64,000 bases of DNA from contig NZ_JBDPLZ010000004.1 in the NCBI RefSeq assembly GCF_039871655.1, positions 124,001-188,000 on the forward strand, given 5' to 3'. A program made the position numbers and the translations under genes. Shown here in pieces: positions 16,728-25,338 of this stretch (positions are counted from its first letter, which is position 1; each line of letters begins with the position of its first letter). A model generated the notes under the pieces. The model was not told the DNA's origin, ran no database searches, and was given only the letters and a program-made list of their open reading frames with translations. Source of the stretch: Actinocorallia sp039871655. GTDB lineage: Bacteria > Actinomycetota > Actinomycetes > Streptosporangiales > Streptosporangiaceae.

Positions 16728-17402
16728 TCAGTTCCGCCGCTGCAGGTCGCCGATCGCGTTGTGGTCGTTGTCGGCGTCCGCCACGCTCTCACTGAAGTAG
16801 TTCTTGATGAACATGCCGTCGGAGAGATTGCCGGTGTTGTCCGGCTTGGGGAACAGCACGTTGTAGGAGTACGTGTCGCACTTGGCGTTGTTCTTGTTGG
16901 TGATGTGCTCGCGGACGACGGACTTGTAGTCCGCGCCGGGCGTGGTGTGCAGGAACTCGACGGTGCCGGAGCACGACCAGTTCGTGGTGTCGCTCGGGTC
17001 GTTCTCGTAGGTGATCTGCCCGGTGCTGGAGTTCTGCGGGATGACGACCGTGACGGTGTACTTGTTGGTGCTGGGCTTGGTCTGGATGACGGTGCCCTGC
17101 CAGGTTCCGACGTAGCCGGGCCCGAAGCCGCCGGTCACCGGGGTGTCGTTCGCCGGGGCGCTCTGCGTCGGCGCTCCGCTTTGCGGCGGGGCGACGATGA
17201 CCGTCTTCTTGTTGCCGTCCAGGACGGCCACCAGAACGACGACGAGGGCGATGACGACCACCAGGGCGCCGCATCCGATGAGGGCGAGCGCGGGGCCCTT
17301 GGACCTGCGCGGAGGCGGGGCGGGGGCGAACGGCGGCGGGGTGCCGCCGAAGGGGGGAGGGGTGCCGGGAGGGCCGGGGGGTTGGTACACGGGGAATCCC
17401 AT
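16728..17402 (-). CDS. Single-span protein with an ectodomain paralogous to the adjacent Ser/Thr kinase
   Basis: 224 residues from the ATG at 17402 (a GTG at 17450 is an alternative start). A Pro-rich cytoplasmic head (~35 residues) precedes one membrane helix (~40-62) and an extracellular domain (~95-224). That domain matches the C-terminal domain of the neighbouring kinase: GTW.G..I..KPST, then WSCSGT, then VVRE.ITNKNNAKCD, then LFPK. The two shared cysteines (WSCSGT and NAKCD) probably form a disulfide. The gene looks like a kinase copy that lost its catalytic domain. It may compete with or dimerise with the kinase ectodomain; this is inference. No known ligand-binding family was recognised. 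Confidence 0.75.
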   Translation of the reverse strand: MGFPVYQPPGPPGTPPPFGGTPPPFAPAPPPRRSKGPALALIGCGALVVVIALVVVLVAVLDGNKKTVIVAPPQSGAPTQSAPANDTPVTGGFGPGYVGTWQGTVIQTKPSTNKYTVTVVIPQNSSTGQITYENDPSDTTNWSCSGTVEFLHTTPGADYKSVVREHITNKNNAKCDTYSYNVLFPKPDNTGNLSDGMFIKNYFSESVADADNDHNAIGDLQRRN

Positions 17403-17486
17403 CTGCGATGAGCTTGTGTGCAGGTGGCGGGGGAAGGGGGGGCGTGCCACCGGGCTCCGCGGGGTGGCGCGGAGCCCGGAATGCTC

Positions 17487-19361
17487 TTACTGCCTCGTGA
17501 GAGTGCCGATCGCGGCGTACTCGTCACCGCCGGCGTCGGCGGCCTCCTGGGTGAAGAAGTTCGTGAAGAACATCTCGTTCTTCTTGGAGGACTTGGGGAA
17601 CAGCTCGTTGTATGAGACGTCGTCGCACTTGGCGTTGTTCTTGTTGGTGATGTTCTCGCGGACCACCGTCTTGTAGACGGCGCCCGGGGTGTGGTGCAGG
17701 AAGGTCAGGGTGCCCGAGCACGACCAGGTGGTGCTCTCGCCGGGGGCGTTGGAGTAGGTGACCTGCGCCGTGGACGCGCCCTCCTGGATGACCAGGTGGA
17801 CCGAGTATCGGCCGGTGCTCGGCTTGACCTGGGTGATGACGCCGGTCCAGGTGCCGGCGTAGTCCGAGCAGAAGGTGGTGTCGGAAGGCTGCGGGTCGCA
17901 GTCCTCGGCCTGGCTCTGGGGCTGCTGCGTCTGCTGGGGCTGCGTCTGCTGGGGCGGGACGCTGGTGCTGGTGGGAGCGACGGTCACGTCGTCGTCCTCG
18001 CCGTCGGAGGAGACGACCACGATCGCCACCAGCAGGACCAGGATGAGCAGTACCGCGCAGCCGATCGCGGCGATCGCCGGGCCGTTGGAGCGGCGGGCGG
18101 GCTGGCCGGAGGGCGGCGGCGCGAACGGTCCGGGGGTGCCGGGTCCGGGCGGGAAGCCCTGACCGGGGCCGCCGGGGCCGCCGGCGTGGAACGGCGGGGG
18201 TGTCTGCTGGAAAGGCGGTGCCTGGAATCCCGGCTGGCCGTGCTGCAGGCCGGGATGGAACCCCGACTGCTGGAACGGCGGCGGGGTGTTGGGCTGCGGA
18301 GGCTGCCCGTGCTGGGCCTGCTGGGCGTACTGCCCCGGCTGGGGCGGGCCCGGCTGCTGGAACGGCTGCGGGCTGACCGGGCCGGCGGAGGCCGTGTAGG
18401 GCTGCTGCGGGGGCTGGGCGGGCGGGGCGAACGGCGCCGGGGTGGGTGTGCGCGGAGGAGGAGGCGGCGCGGGCAGTTGCGCGGCGATCCGGGTGCCCTC
18501 GTTGAGCAGGTTCTCGCGCTGGCCGGGGGTGGCCGCGGCCCCGCCGGACTGCGGCACCAGCGCCAGCAGCGCCTCCAGCGCCGACGGGCGCTGGGCGGGG
18601 TCCTTGGCCAGGCAGCGGCCGATCAGCGGGCGCAGCTCCTGCGGCAGTCCCGACAGGTCGGGGTTGTCGTTGAGGATGCGGTTGATGATGACCGGAAGGG
18701 TCTCGGCCTCGAACGGCGACTGGCCGGTCGCGGCGAAGACCATGGTGGCGCCGAAGGCGAAGATGTCGACGCCCGGCTGCAGCGGCGCGCCGGTGAGCTG
18801 CTCGGGCGCCAGGTAGCCGGGGGTGCCCACGACCATGCCGGTCGCGGTGACCGCGCTCTCCTGGGAGTTGACGGTGCGGGCGATGCCGAAGTCGACGACG
18901 CGCGGGCCGTCGGAGGCGATGAGCACGTTGTTGGGCTTGAAGTCGCGGTGGACGATGCCGACCTCGTGGATGGCCGCCAGCGCGGTCAGCATGCCGATGG
19001 CCAGGAGGTTGAGCTCCTGGGCCGGACGGGGGCCCTGGGTGGCGACGAGTTCGTGCAGGGACGGGCCGTCGATGTACTCGCTCACCACGTAGGGCTGCTC
19101 GCCGTCGACCTGGGCCTCGATGATGCGGGCGGTGCAGAAGGGCTCGACCTTCTGGGCCGCGGCGACCTCGCGGACGAACCGGGCCCTGGCCTGGGGGTCG
19201 GCGTTCATCTGCGCGTGCAGGAGCTTGATGGCGACGTGTTCGCCGTTGGCCGTCCTGCCCAGGTAGACGGCGCCCTGCCCGCCGGCTCCGAGGCGCCCGA
19301 TCACCTCGTAGGAGCCGAGTGAGGTCGGGTCACCCTGCTCCAGCGGAGCGTACTTCGGCAT
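17487..19361 (-). CDS. Transmembrane Ser/Thr protein kinase with unique ectodomain
   Basis: 624 residues. The Hanks-type kinase domain (~17-275) has the glycine loop GAGGQGAV, Lys46 in VAIKLL, catalytic Asp140 in HRDFKPNN, Asp157 of DFG, and GTPGYLAPEQ. A Pro/Gln/Gly-rich linker (~285-415), one membrane helix (~422-446), an acidic and Thr/Gln-rich spacer, and a ~125-residue extracellular domain (~498-624) follow. There are no PASTA repeats, so the sensed ligand differs from PknB. The ectodomain is repeated as a separate gene 84 bases downstream, probably in the same transcript. Confidence 0.9.
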   Translation of the reverse strand: MPKYAPLEQGDPTSLGSYEVIGRLGAGGQGAVYLGRTANGEHVAIKLLHAQMNADPQARARFVREVAAAQKVEPFCTARIIEAQVDGEQPYVVSEYIDGPSLHELVATQGPRPAQELNLLAIGMLTALAAIHEVGIVHRDFKPNNVLIASDGPRVVDFGIARTVNSQESAVTATGMVVGTPGYLAPEQLTGAPLQPGVDIFAFGATMVFAATGQSPFEAETLPVIINRILNDNPDLSGLPQELRPLIGRCLAKDPAQRPSALEALLALVPQSGGAAATPGQRENLLNEGTRIAAQLPAPPPPPRTPTPAPFAPPAQPPQQPYTASAGPVSPQPFQQPGPPQPGQYAQQAQHGQPPQPNTPPPFQQSGFHPGLQHGQPGFQAPPFQQTPPPFHAGGPGGPGQGFPPGPGTPGPFAPPPSGQPARRSNGPAIAAIGCAVLLILVLLVAIVVVSSDGEDDDVTVAPTSTSVPPQQTQPQQTQQPQSQAEDCDPQPSDTTFCSDYAGTWTGVITQVKPSTGRYSVHLVIQEGASTAQVTYSNAPGESTTWSCSGTLTFLHHTPGAVYKTVVRENITNKNNAKCDDVSYNELFPKSSKKNEMFFTNFFTQEAADAGGDEYAAIGTLTRQ

Positions 19362-19895
19362 GCGACCCCTCCCAGGTCAGTGGAACATCAGGCGGCGACG
19401 ATATCGCGTTAGGTCAGACGTACGAGCGCTGTCAGTGGTTCTGTGCTTTTCTAGAGCTTTGCCCCGGCCGATACCCAGGGACCTGTGTCCCGTTCTCGTC
19501 CGGTCTCCTCTGGTGCGACGGTGGCCGAAGCGGTGTTGTTCGCCACAAAGGCGTCAATGTCTTGTGGTTTTTTGTCGCACGTGGTCATGTCATGACTCCT
19601 CCCGCCGCCGGTAAGGGGTATGATCCCCGCCGCGGTAGCGCTCCACATGGGTCACTCCACGGCGCGTGACCCGCTTCCGGGCAGGAAGGCCGGCCGCGGG
19701 GCGTCTTCGGGCACCCCCGTGATCGGAGATCATGATTGCGACGTGTGTGTTGAGAGTCACATTTCGTGACAGGATTTCCCGCCCATGATCGGGCACAAGT
19801 TAGACCTCTCGGGCGTTACATCCGCGCGACGGGGTGCATATAGAGGAACGGAGCCTCAGGGCGGCGCCCCGAGGGTGTGAGGGGGATGGAGAGAG
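19362..19895. other. 534-bp divergent intergenic region
   Basis: It lies between the start of the Ser/Thr kinase gene and DUF4193, so it should hold both promoters. There is one hairpin with a T-run (19543-19573, listed separately). Just before DUF4193 there is a leader with a GC hairpin around CCTCAGGGCGGCGCCCCGAGG. I saw no tRNA, known riboswitch or convincing ORF. Confidence 0.5.
19543..19573 (+). terminator. Hairpin followed by six T residues (possible small-RNA terminator)
   Basis: CCACAA at 19543-19548 pairs with TTGTGG at 19562-19567, followed directly by TTTTTT. It is the only element in the window of the classic rho-independent form. No protein-coding gene on this strand ends upstream, so it may close a small untranslated RNA. 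The stem is short. Confidence 0.3.
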
Positions 19896-20189
19896 ATGGC
19901 CACCGATTACGACAGCCCACGCAAGACCGACGACGACCTGGGTGAGGACAGCCTGCAGGAACTGCAGGCCCGCCGCACCGACAAGTCGGCCGGGATCATC
20001 GACGAGGACCTGGACGCCGGTGAGGTAGCCGAGCTGCCGGGCGCGGATCTGTCCAACGAGGAACTGTCCTTCAAGGTGGTTCCCAAGCAGGCCGACGAGT
20101 TCACCTGCACCAGGTGTTTCCTGGTGCACCACCGCAGCCAGCTCGCCAAGGAGAAGAACGGCGAGCCGATCTGCACTGAATGCGCGTGA
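19896..20189 (+). CDS. DUF4193 zinc-ribbon protein
   Basis: 97 residues. It starts with the family signature MATDYDSPRKTDDDLGEDSL, has an acidic middle, and ends in a four-cysteine zinc ribbon (CTRC and CTEC) around the conserved FLVHHRSQLA. The family is near-universal in actinobacteria and has no established biochemical role; the zinc ribbon suggests nucleic-acid or protein binding. GGAGAG precedes the ATG. Four bases separate it from the next gene, so the two are co-transcribed. Confidence 0.9.
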   Translation: MATDYDSPRKTDDDLGEDSLQELQARRTDKSAGIIDEDLDAGEVAELPGADLSNEELSFKVVPKQADEFTCTRCFLVHHRSQLAKEKNGEPICTECA

Positions 20190-20193
20190 GACC

Positions 20194-21021
20194 ATGACGA
20201 CCGAAGGCGAACACCTTCCCGCTCCGGACGACGAGCGGAAGGAGATGGGTGAGCTGATCGGTCGCCTGTCCGGTACGGAGGACCTGGACACGGCGACCCG
20301 CGGCAGGATGCTCGCCAGACTCGCCCGGCTGCTGAGCTCCAGTGCGAAGCGGGTCGGGGTCAAGGGGCTGGGGGGCGGCCGCTGGCTCAGCGAGGTGTTC
20401 GCCGAAGTCGCCCCCAGGATCCCGGTGCGGGATCTCGAGACGCTCCGTCGGCACCATCCGGGCCTCACCTCCGAGGCCCTCGCCGACGAGCTGACGCGGA
20501 CCGCCGTGAACGCCACCACGGCGGTGGGCGCGGCCGGCGGGGCGCTGGCGGCGGTGGAGTTCGCCGCCCCGCCGCTGCTGCTCACCGCCCCCGCGCAGAT
20601 CGTCGCCGAGACCCTGGTGGTGGCGGCGATCGAGACCAAGCTGATCGCCGAGCTGCACGAGGTCTACGGCGTGCAGATCCAGGGCGGTCCGGCCCAGCGG
20701 GCGATGATCCACATCACCGCGTGGGCCAAGCAGCGGGGCGTCAACCCGCTGGAGTCCGGCTCGCTCAGCGTCGGGCTCGGCAGCGCGGCCAAGACGGCGC
20801 TGCGCAAACGGCTGCTGCGGACGCTGGGCCGCCACATGACGACGCTGGGTCCGTTCCTCACCGGCGCCGTGGCGGGCGGCGCGCTCAACCGGACGGCCAC
20901 CAGGAAGCTCGCGGAGAAGGTGCGCGACGATCTCGCCCGGTACGGCGGGGTGAAGGGGCTGGACCGCGGTGCCCGGAAACCCCCGGTACTGCCGCCGCCC
21001 GGCCCCCCGCCGGCCGACTGA
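20194..21021 (+). CDS. Conserved actinobacterial protein of unknown function
   Basis: 275 residues. A charged N-terminus and helical region (20-60) precede a long Ala/Val/Leu-rich segment (~100-150) that could be membrane-associated. A second hydrophobic patch at ~215-232 (LGPFLTGAVAGGALNRTATRK) and a Pro-rich end follow. I recognise no catalytic motif. The Ala-rich hydrophobic body followed by a basic GAVAGGALN-like patch resembles EcsC-type helical proteins, but only weakly. Its start is 4 bases after DUF4193, and a strong hairpin follows its stop. Confidence 0.75.
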   Translation: MTTEGEHLPAPDDERKEMGELIGRLSGTEDLDTATRGRMLARLARLLSSSAKRVGVKGLGGGRWLSEVFAEVAPRIPVRDLETLRRHHPGLTSEALADELTRTAVNATTAVGAAGGALAAVEFAAPPLLLTAPAQIVAETLVVAAIETKLIAELHEVYGVQIQGGPAQRAMIHITAWAKQRGVNPLESGSLSVGLGSAAKTALRKRLLRTLGRHMTTLGPFLTGAVAGGALNRTATRKLAEKVRDDLARYGGVKGLDRGARKPPVLPPPGPPPAD

Positions 21022-21049
21022 ACCGCTCGCCGCTCAGTCGGCGAGCGGT
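21022..21049. terminator. Convergent hairpin overlapping the DUF4235 stop codon
   Basis: ACCGCTCGCCG and CGGCGAGCGGT form an 11-bp stem with loop CTCAGT. The stop codon of the opposite-strand DUF4235 gene (21034-21036) lies in the loop, so the right arm is coding. It serves the upstream gene and may also serve DUF4235. Confidence 0.65.
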
Positions 21050-21342
21050 GTCTTCTCCTTGAGGAGATGCAGCGGCAGCGACCCGGTGCTCGCCTCCCAG
21101 CGCTTCACCGCCGCGCGGCTGATGAGCACCCGGGTGACCTCCATCCCCACACCGATCAGCACCGACCAGCCGATCGCCTCGCCCAGCGTGACATCCGGCG
21201 ATTCGGGGCTGACCGGTGGCTTCTTGCCGGTGCCCTTCGTCCAGACGTACTCCAGGCCCTTGCGGGCCACGAAACCGCCCGCCAGCCCGGCGACCCCGAC
21301 GAAGATCTTCCAACCGACGTCCGGCTTCTGACGCGTCCGCAT
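21034..21342 (-). CDS. DUF4235 membrane protein
   Basis: 102 residues. Two hydrophobic segments (~11-30 and ~55-75) flank the family stretch VWTKGTGKKPPVSPESP, the usual W..TGK.PP pattern of DUF4235. A conserved VTRVLISRAAVKRWEASTG follows the second helix. It is a small integral membrane protein found widely in actinobacteria, without a known role. It sits alone between two genes of opposite orientation. Confidence 0.85.
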   Translation of the reverse strand: MRTRQKPDVGWKIFVGVAGLAGGFVARKGLEYVWTKGTGKKPPVSPESPDVTLGEAIGWSVLIGVGMEVTRVLISRAAVKRWEASTGSLPLHLLKEKTPLAD

Positions 21343-21458
21343 CCTCGTTCCTCCTCAGCGTCCGGCACTACTTTCCGCGATGTTCAGACGCTATCGCGGT
21401 CCAGCCTTGATCCCCGCGGCGCCGGGGAAATAAGCACGACGCCGCTGCGACCCCTCTC

Positions 21459-21464
21459 TATCCT
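21459..21464 (+). promoter_or_regulatory. Candidate -10 box (TATCCT), leaderless valS
   Basis: TATCCT ends 6 bases before the valS ATG with no ribosome-binding site visible, consistent with transcription from the start codon. Confidence 0.4.
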
Positions 21465-21470
21465 TGGCGC

Positions 21471-24005
21471 ATGACGCAGACACCACGCATTCCCGCGGTC
21501 CCCGAGAAGGTCTCCCTCGACGGCCTGGAGGACAAGTGGGTAGTGGCGTGGGCCGAGCGGGGGACCTACTCCTTCGACCGGACGAAGGAGCGCCCGGAGG
21601 TCTACTCCGTCGACACCCCTCCGCCGACGGTCAGCGGCTCTCTGCACGTCGGGCACGTCTTCTCCTACACGCACACCGACACCGTCGCCCGCTACCAGCG
21701 GATGCGCGGCAAGGCCGTCTTCTACCCGATGGGCTGGGACGACAACGGGCTGCCCACCGAGCGGCGCGTCCAGAACCACTACGGGGTCCGCTGCGACCCG
21801 TCGCTGCCTTACGACCCGGGCTTCCGGCCTCCTACGAGGCCCGGCAAGAACCAGATCCCGGTCAGCCGCCGGAACTTCATCGAGCTGTGCGAACTGCTCA
21901 CCGAGATCGACGAGAAGGCGTTCGAGGAGATGTGGCGCCGCGTCGGGCTGTCCGTCGACTGGAACCACCTGTACTCCACCATCGGGGCCAGGGCCAGGAC
22001 CGCCTCCCAGCGCGCGTTCCTGCGCAACCTGGCCCGGGGGGAGGCCTACCTGTCCGAGGCGCCCACCCTGTGGGACGTCACCTTCCGCACCGCCGTCGCC
22101 CAGGCCGAACTGGAGAACCGCGACCATCCGGGGTCCTTCCACCGGATCGCCTTCCACGGCCCCGACGGTCCCGTCCACGTCGAGACGACCCGGCCCGAAC
22201 TGCTGCCCGCGTGCGTCGCGCTCGTCGCGCACCCGGACGACGAGCGGTACCGGAGCCTGGTCGGCCAGAGCGTCCGGACGCCGCTCTTCGGCGTCGAGGT
22301 CCCCGTCCTGGCGCACCGGCTGGCCGACCCGGAGAAGGGGTCGGGCGTCGTCATGGTCTGCACTTTCGGCGACACCACCGACGTCGTGTGGTGGCGGGAG
22401 CTCGACCTGCCGATCCGCGCCGTCGTCGGGCGCGACGGCCGGCTGGCCGCCGAGCCGCCCGCGGACGTCCCCGCCCGGCCGTACGACGAGCTGGCCGGCA
22501 AGACCGTCCACTCGGCGCGGGAGCGGATCGTCGAGCTGCTGCGCGAGTCGGGGGAGCTGGAAGGCGAGCCCCGCCCGGTGGTCCGTCCCGTCTCCTTCTA
22601 CGAGAAGGGCAACAAGCCGCTGGAGATCGTCACGACCCGGCAGTGGTACCTGCGCAACGGAGGGCGCGACGAGGCGCTGCGGGCGCGTTTCCTGGAGCGG
22701 GGAAGGGAGATCTCCTGGCATCCGCCGTACATGCGGTCGCGCTACGAGAACTGGGTCGAGGGCCTGAACGGCGACTGGCTGATCTCCCGGCAGCGGTTCT
22801 TCGGCGTCCCCATCCCCGTCTGGTATCCGCTGGACGACGAGGGCCTGCCGCGGTACGACCGGCCACTCGTCCCGGAGGAGGACAGGCTGCCCGTCGACCC
22901 GTCCACGGACGTCCCGTCCGGGTACGCCGAGGAGCAGCGGGGCAGGCCGGGCGGGTTCACCGGCGACCCCGACGTCTTCGACACCTGGGCGACGTCCTCG
23001 CTCACCCCGCAGATCGCGGGCGGCTGGGAGCACGACCCCGACCTGTTCGGCCGGGTCTTCCCCTACGACCTTCGACCCCAGGCGCACGACATCATCCGCA
23101 CGTGGCTGTTCTCCACTGTCGTCCGCGCGGAGCTGGAGTGCGGCTCGCTCCCGTGGACGAACGCCGCGCTGTCGGGCTGGATCCTCGACCCGGACCGCAA
23201 GAAGATGTCCAAGTCCGTCGGCAACGTCGTGACCCCGCTGGGCCTGCTCCAGGAGTACGGCTCCGACGCCGTCCGCTACTGGGCCGCCAACGGCCGGCCG
23301 GGCACGGACACCGCCTTCGACACCGGCCAGATCAAGGTCGGCCGCAGGCTCGCCCTCAAGATCCTCAACGCCTCGAAGTTCGTGCTGGGGCTGGAGGGGG
23401 CGTCCGGGCCGGCCCGGGAGCAGGCGCTGGAGCCGCTGGACCTGGCGATGCTCGCCGAGCTGAGGGGGGTCGTCGCCGAGGCCACCGCCGCGTTCGACGC
23501 CTACGACTACACGCGGGCGCTGGAGCGCGTCGAACGGTTCTTCTGGCAGTTCTGCGACGACTACCTGGAGCTGGTCAAGCAGCGCGCCTACGGGCAGGGG
23601 CCCGGTTCGGACGCGGCCCGGTCGGCGCTGCGCGCCGCGCTGGACGTGATGCTCCGGCTGTTCGCGCCGTTCCTGCCCTACGCCACCGAGGAGGTCTGGT
23701 CCTGGTGGCGGGACGGCTCGGTGCACCTGGCCTCCTGGCCGGTCCCGGGGGAGCTCCCCGAGACGGGCGACCCGAGGATCCTGGCGGGTACGGCGGACGC
23801 GCTGCGCGAGATCCGCAAGGCCAAGTCGGCGGCCCGGACGTCGATGCGCGCGGAGGTCGCCCGGGTGGTGCTGCGCGGAGCGGAGGCGCCCTTCGCCGCC
23901 GTGGCGGAGTCGGACCTGCGCGCGGCGGGCGTCGTCGCGGACCTGGTCGTCGAGCCGGGCGACGGCCCGTTCGAGGTGGACGTCGCGCTGGCTCAGACCG
24001 CGTAG
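21471..24005 (+). CDS. valS: Valyl-tRNA synthetase
   Basis: 844 residues. Class I motifs are HVGH (59-62, with SGSLHVGH) and KMSKS (578-582). An editing (CP1) domain lies between them and an anticodon-binding domain at ~640-780. The C-terminus ends soon after and lacks the usual long coiled coil of the common bacterial enzyme; with GWDDNGLPTERRVQNHYGV this matches the shorter archaeal-like (type 2) ValRS group. It charges tRNA-Val and hydrolyses misacylated Thr-tRNA. Whether the genome also carries a type 1 valS cannot be seen here. Its 3' end overlaps the convergent P450 gene by 13 bases. Confidence 0.92.
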   Translation: MTQTPRIPAVPEKVSLDGLEDKWVVAWAERGTYSFDRTKERPEVYSVDTPPPTVSGSLHVGHVFSYTHTDTVARYQRMRGKAVFYPMGWDDNGLPTERRVQNHYGVRCDPSLPYDPGFRPPTRPGKNQIPVSRRNFIELCELLTEIDEKAFEEMWRRVGLSVDWNHLYSTIGARARTASQRAFLRNLARGEAYLSEAPTLWDVTFRTAVAQAELENRDHPGSFHRIAFHGPDGPVHVETTRPELLPACVALVAHPDDERYRSLVGQSVRTPLFGVEVPVLAHRLADPEKGSGVVMVCTFGDTTDVVWWRELDLPIRAVVGRDGRLAAEPPADVPARPYDELAGKTVHSARERIVELLRESGELEGEPRPVVRPVSFYEKGNKPLEIVTTRQWYLRNGGRDEALRARFLERGREISWHPPYMRSRYENWVEGLNGDWLISRQRFFGVPIPVWYPLDDEGLPRYDRPLVPEEDRLPVDPSTDVPSGYAEEQRGRPGGFTGDPDVFDTWATSSLTPQIAGGWEHDPDLFGRVFPYDLRPQAHDIIRTWLFSTVVRAELECGSLPWTNAALSGWILDPDRKKMSKSVGNVVTPLGLLQEYGSDAVRYWAANGRPGTDTAFDTGQIKVGRRLALKILNASKFVLGLEGASGPAREQALEPLDLAMLAELRGVVAEATAAFDAYDYTRALERVERFFWQFCDDYLELVKQRAYGQGPGSDAARSALRAALDVMLRLFAPFLPYATEEVWSWWRDGSVHLASWPVPGELPETGDPRILAGTADALREIRKAKSAARTSMRAEVARVVLRGAEAPFAAVAESDLRAAGVVADLVVEPGDGPFEVDVALAQTA

Positions 24006-25267
24006 GGCAGGTGCTTGATCCCGTTGATGAAGCCGGACAGCAGCCGGTCCGGCGGCGCGGTGGAGCGGATCGAGGGGACCCGGGTGTAGAGCTCCCTCAG
24101 CATCACGGTGATCTCGCGGCGGGCCAGGTTCGCGCCCAGGCAGAAGTGCGGACCGGGCCCGCCGAACCCGACGTGCGGGTTGGGCGAGCGGGTGATGTCG
24201 AACCGGTCGGGGTCGGTGAAGACCGCCTCGTCGCGGTTGGCGGAGTTGTAGAACAGCAGCACCTTGTCGCCCTCGCGCAGCGGATGCCCGTTCAGGAGGG
24301 TGTCCCGGGTGAGCGTGCGCCGGAACTGGATGACGGGCGTGGCGTACCGGACCACCTCCTCGACAGTGCCGGGCAGGTGGGTTTCGGGGTCCGACAGCAG
24401 GAGGGCGCGCTGGTCCTCGTTGACGGTCAGCAGCTTGAGGGCGTGGCTGATGGCGTTGCGGGTGGTCTCGTTGCCCGCCACGACGAGCAGGATGAAGAAC
24501 GAGCCGAGCTCCTGGTCGGTGAGGTGCTCCCCGTCGACGTTGCCGTGGACGAGCGCGGTGACCAGGTCGTCGCCGGGCCTGCGGCGGCGTTCCCGGCCGA
24601 GCCTGCGGATGAGCAGCTGCAGTTCCATCCCGGCGTCGAGCAGCCGGGTGAGGGCCAGCCCGACGCTGACCCGGCTGATCTGCGAGCCGACCCCGTACTC
24701 GGGGTCGCCGATGCCGAGGATGGTGTTGGAGCGCTCGAGCACCATCCGCCGCTCGGACTCGGGGATGCCCATCATGTCGCAGATGATCTTGAGTGGGAGC
24801 CGGGCCGCCACGTCCTCGACGAAGTCGCCGGTGCCCTTCCCGCGCAGGACGTCGTCGACGATGCCGCGGGCGGTGTCCTCGATCTGCTCGTCCAGGCGGG
24901 AGAGCATGCGCGGGGTGAAGGCGCGGGAGACGATGCGCCGGATCTTGGCGTGCCGGGGGTCGTCCATGTTGATCATGGAGCCGAAGAAGCGCGCCAGATA
25001 GCCGGGCATGTCGCTGATGCTGTTGCTGGTGGGCTCGTTGCTGAAGACGTCGGGCCGGCGGCTGGCCTCCACCACGTCGGCGTGCCGGACCAGGGCCCAG
25101 TAGCCGTCGCCGCCCTTGATGAAGGGGACCTCGATCTCCGGGAAGCGCACCGGGGCCGGCAGCGAGCGCAGATGGGCGAAGGCGGCCTCGCGCCGGGCCA
25201 GGGGCCGGGTCCAGAACATCGGGTCGGACAGGCCGAGCCCCGTCAGTTCGGGTGTCTGCACCGTCAT
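23993..25267 (-). CDS. Cytochrome P450, CYP125/CYP142-like
   Basis: 424 residues from the ATG at 25267, which has GGAGGTGG 5 bases upstream. The I-helix motif is AGNETTRN, the K-helix pair is in EEVVRYATP, and the haem-binding loop FGGPGPHFCLGANLA contains Cys376. The N-terminal FWTRPLARREAAFAHLR and the C-terminal FINGIKHLPYAV resemble the steroid C26/C27 hydroxylases of the CYP125 group. That substrate class is inference, since no other sterol genes are near and no ferredoxin is encoded beside it. A short palindrome that could bind a KstR-like repressor lies 15 bases upstream. Confidence 0.88.
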   Translation of the reverse strand: MTVQTPELTGLGLSDPMFWTRPLARREAAFAHLRSLPAPVRFPEIEVPFIKGGDGYWALVRHADVVEASRRPDVFSNEPTSNSISDMPGYLARFFGSMINMDDPRHAKIRRIVSRAFTPRMLSRLDEQIEDTARGIVDDVLRGKGTGDFVEDVAARLPLKIICDMMGIPESERRMVLERSNTILGIGDPEYGVGSQISRVSVGLALTRLLDAGMELQLLIRRLGRERRRRPGDDLVTALVHGNVDGEHLTDQELGSFFILLVVAGNETTRNAISHALKLLTVNEDQRALLLSDPETHLPGTVEEVVRYATPVIQFRRTLTRDTLLNGHPLREGDKVLLFYNSANRDEAVFTDPDRFDITRSPNPHVGFGGPGPHFCLGANLARREITVMLRELYTRVPSIRSTAPPDRLLSGFINGIKHLPYAV

Positions 25268-25279
25268 GGCCACCTCCAC

Positions 25280-25293
25280 TAGAACCAGGTTCG
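25280..25293 (-). promoter_or_regulatory. Candidate TetR/KstR-like operator upstream of the P450
   Basis: TAGAACCAGGTTCG contains the palindrome GAACC-A-GGTTC. It resembles the sterol-regulon half-site pattern TAGAAC..GTTC but with three central bases, not two, so the match is imperfect. Confidence 0.3.
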
Positions 25294-25338
25294 GTTCATG
25301 CAACCCCCATCCGGCCGCCCCGGTCAAGCCCTCCGGGC

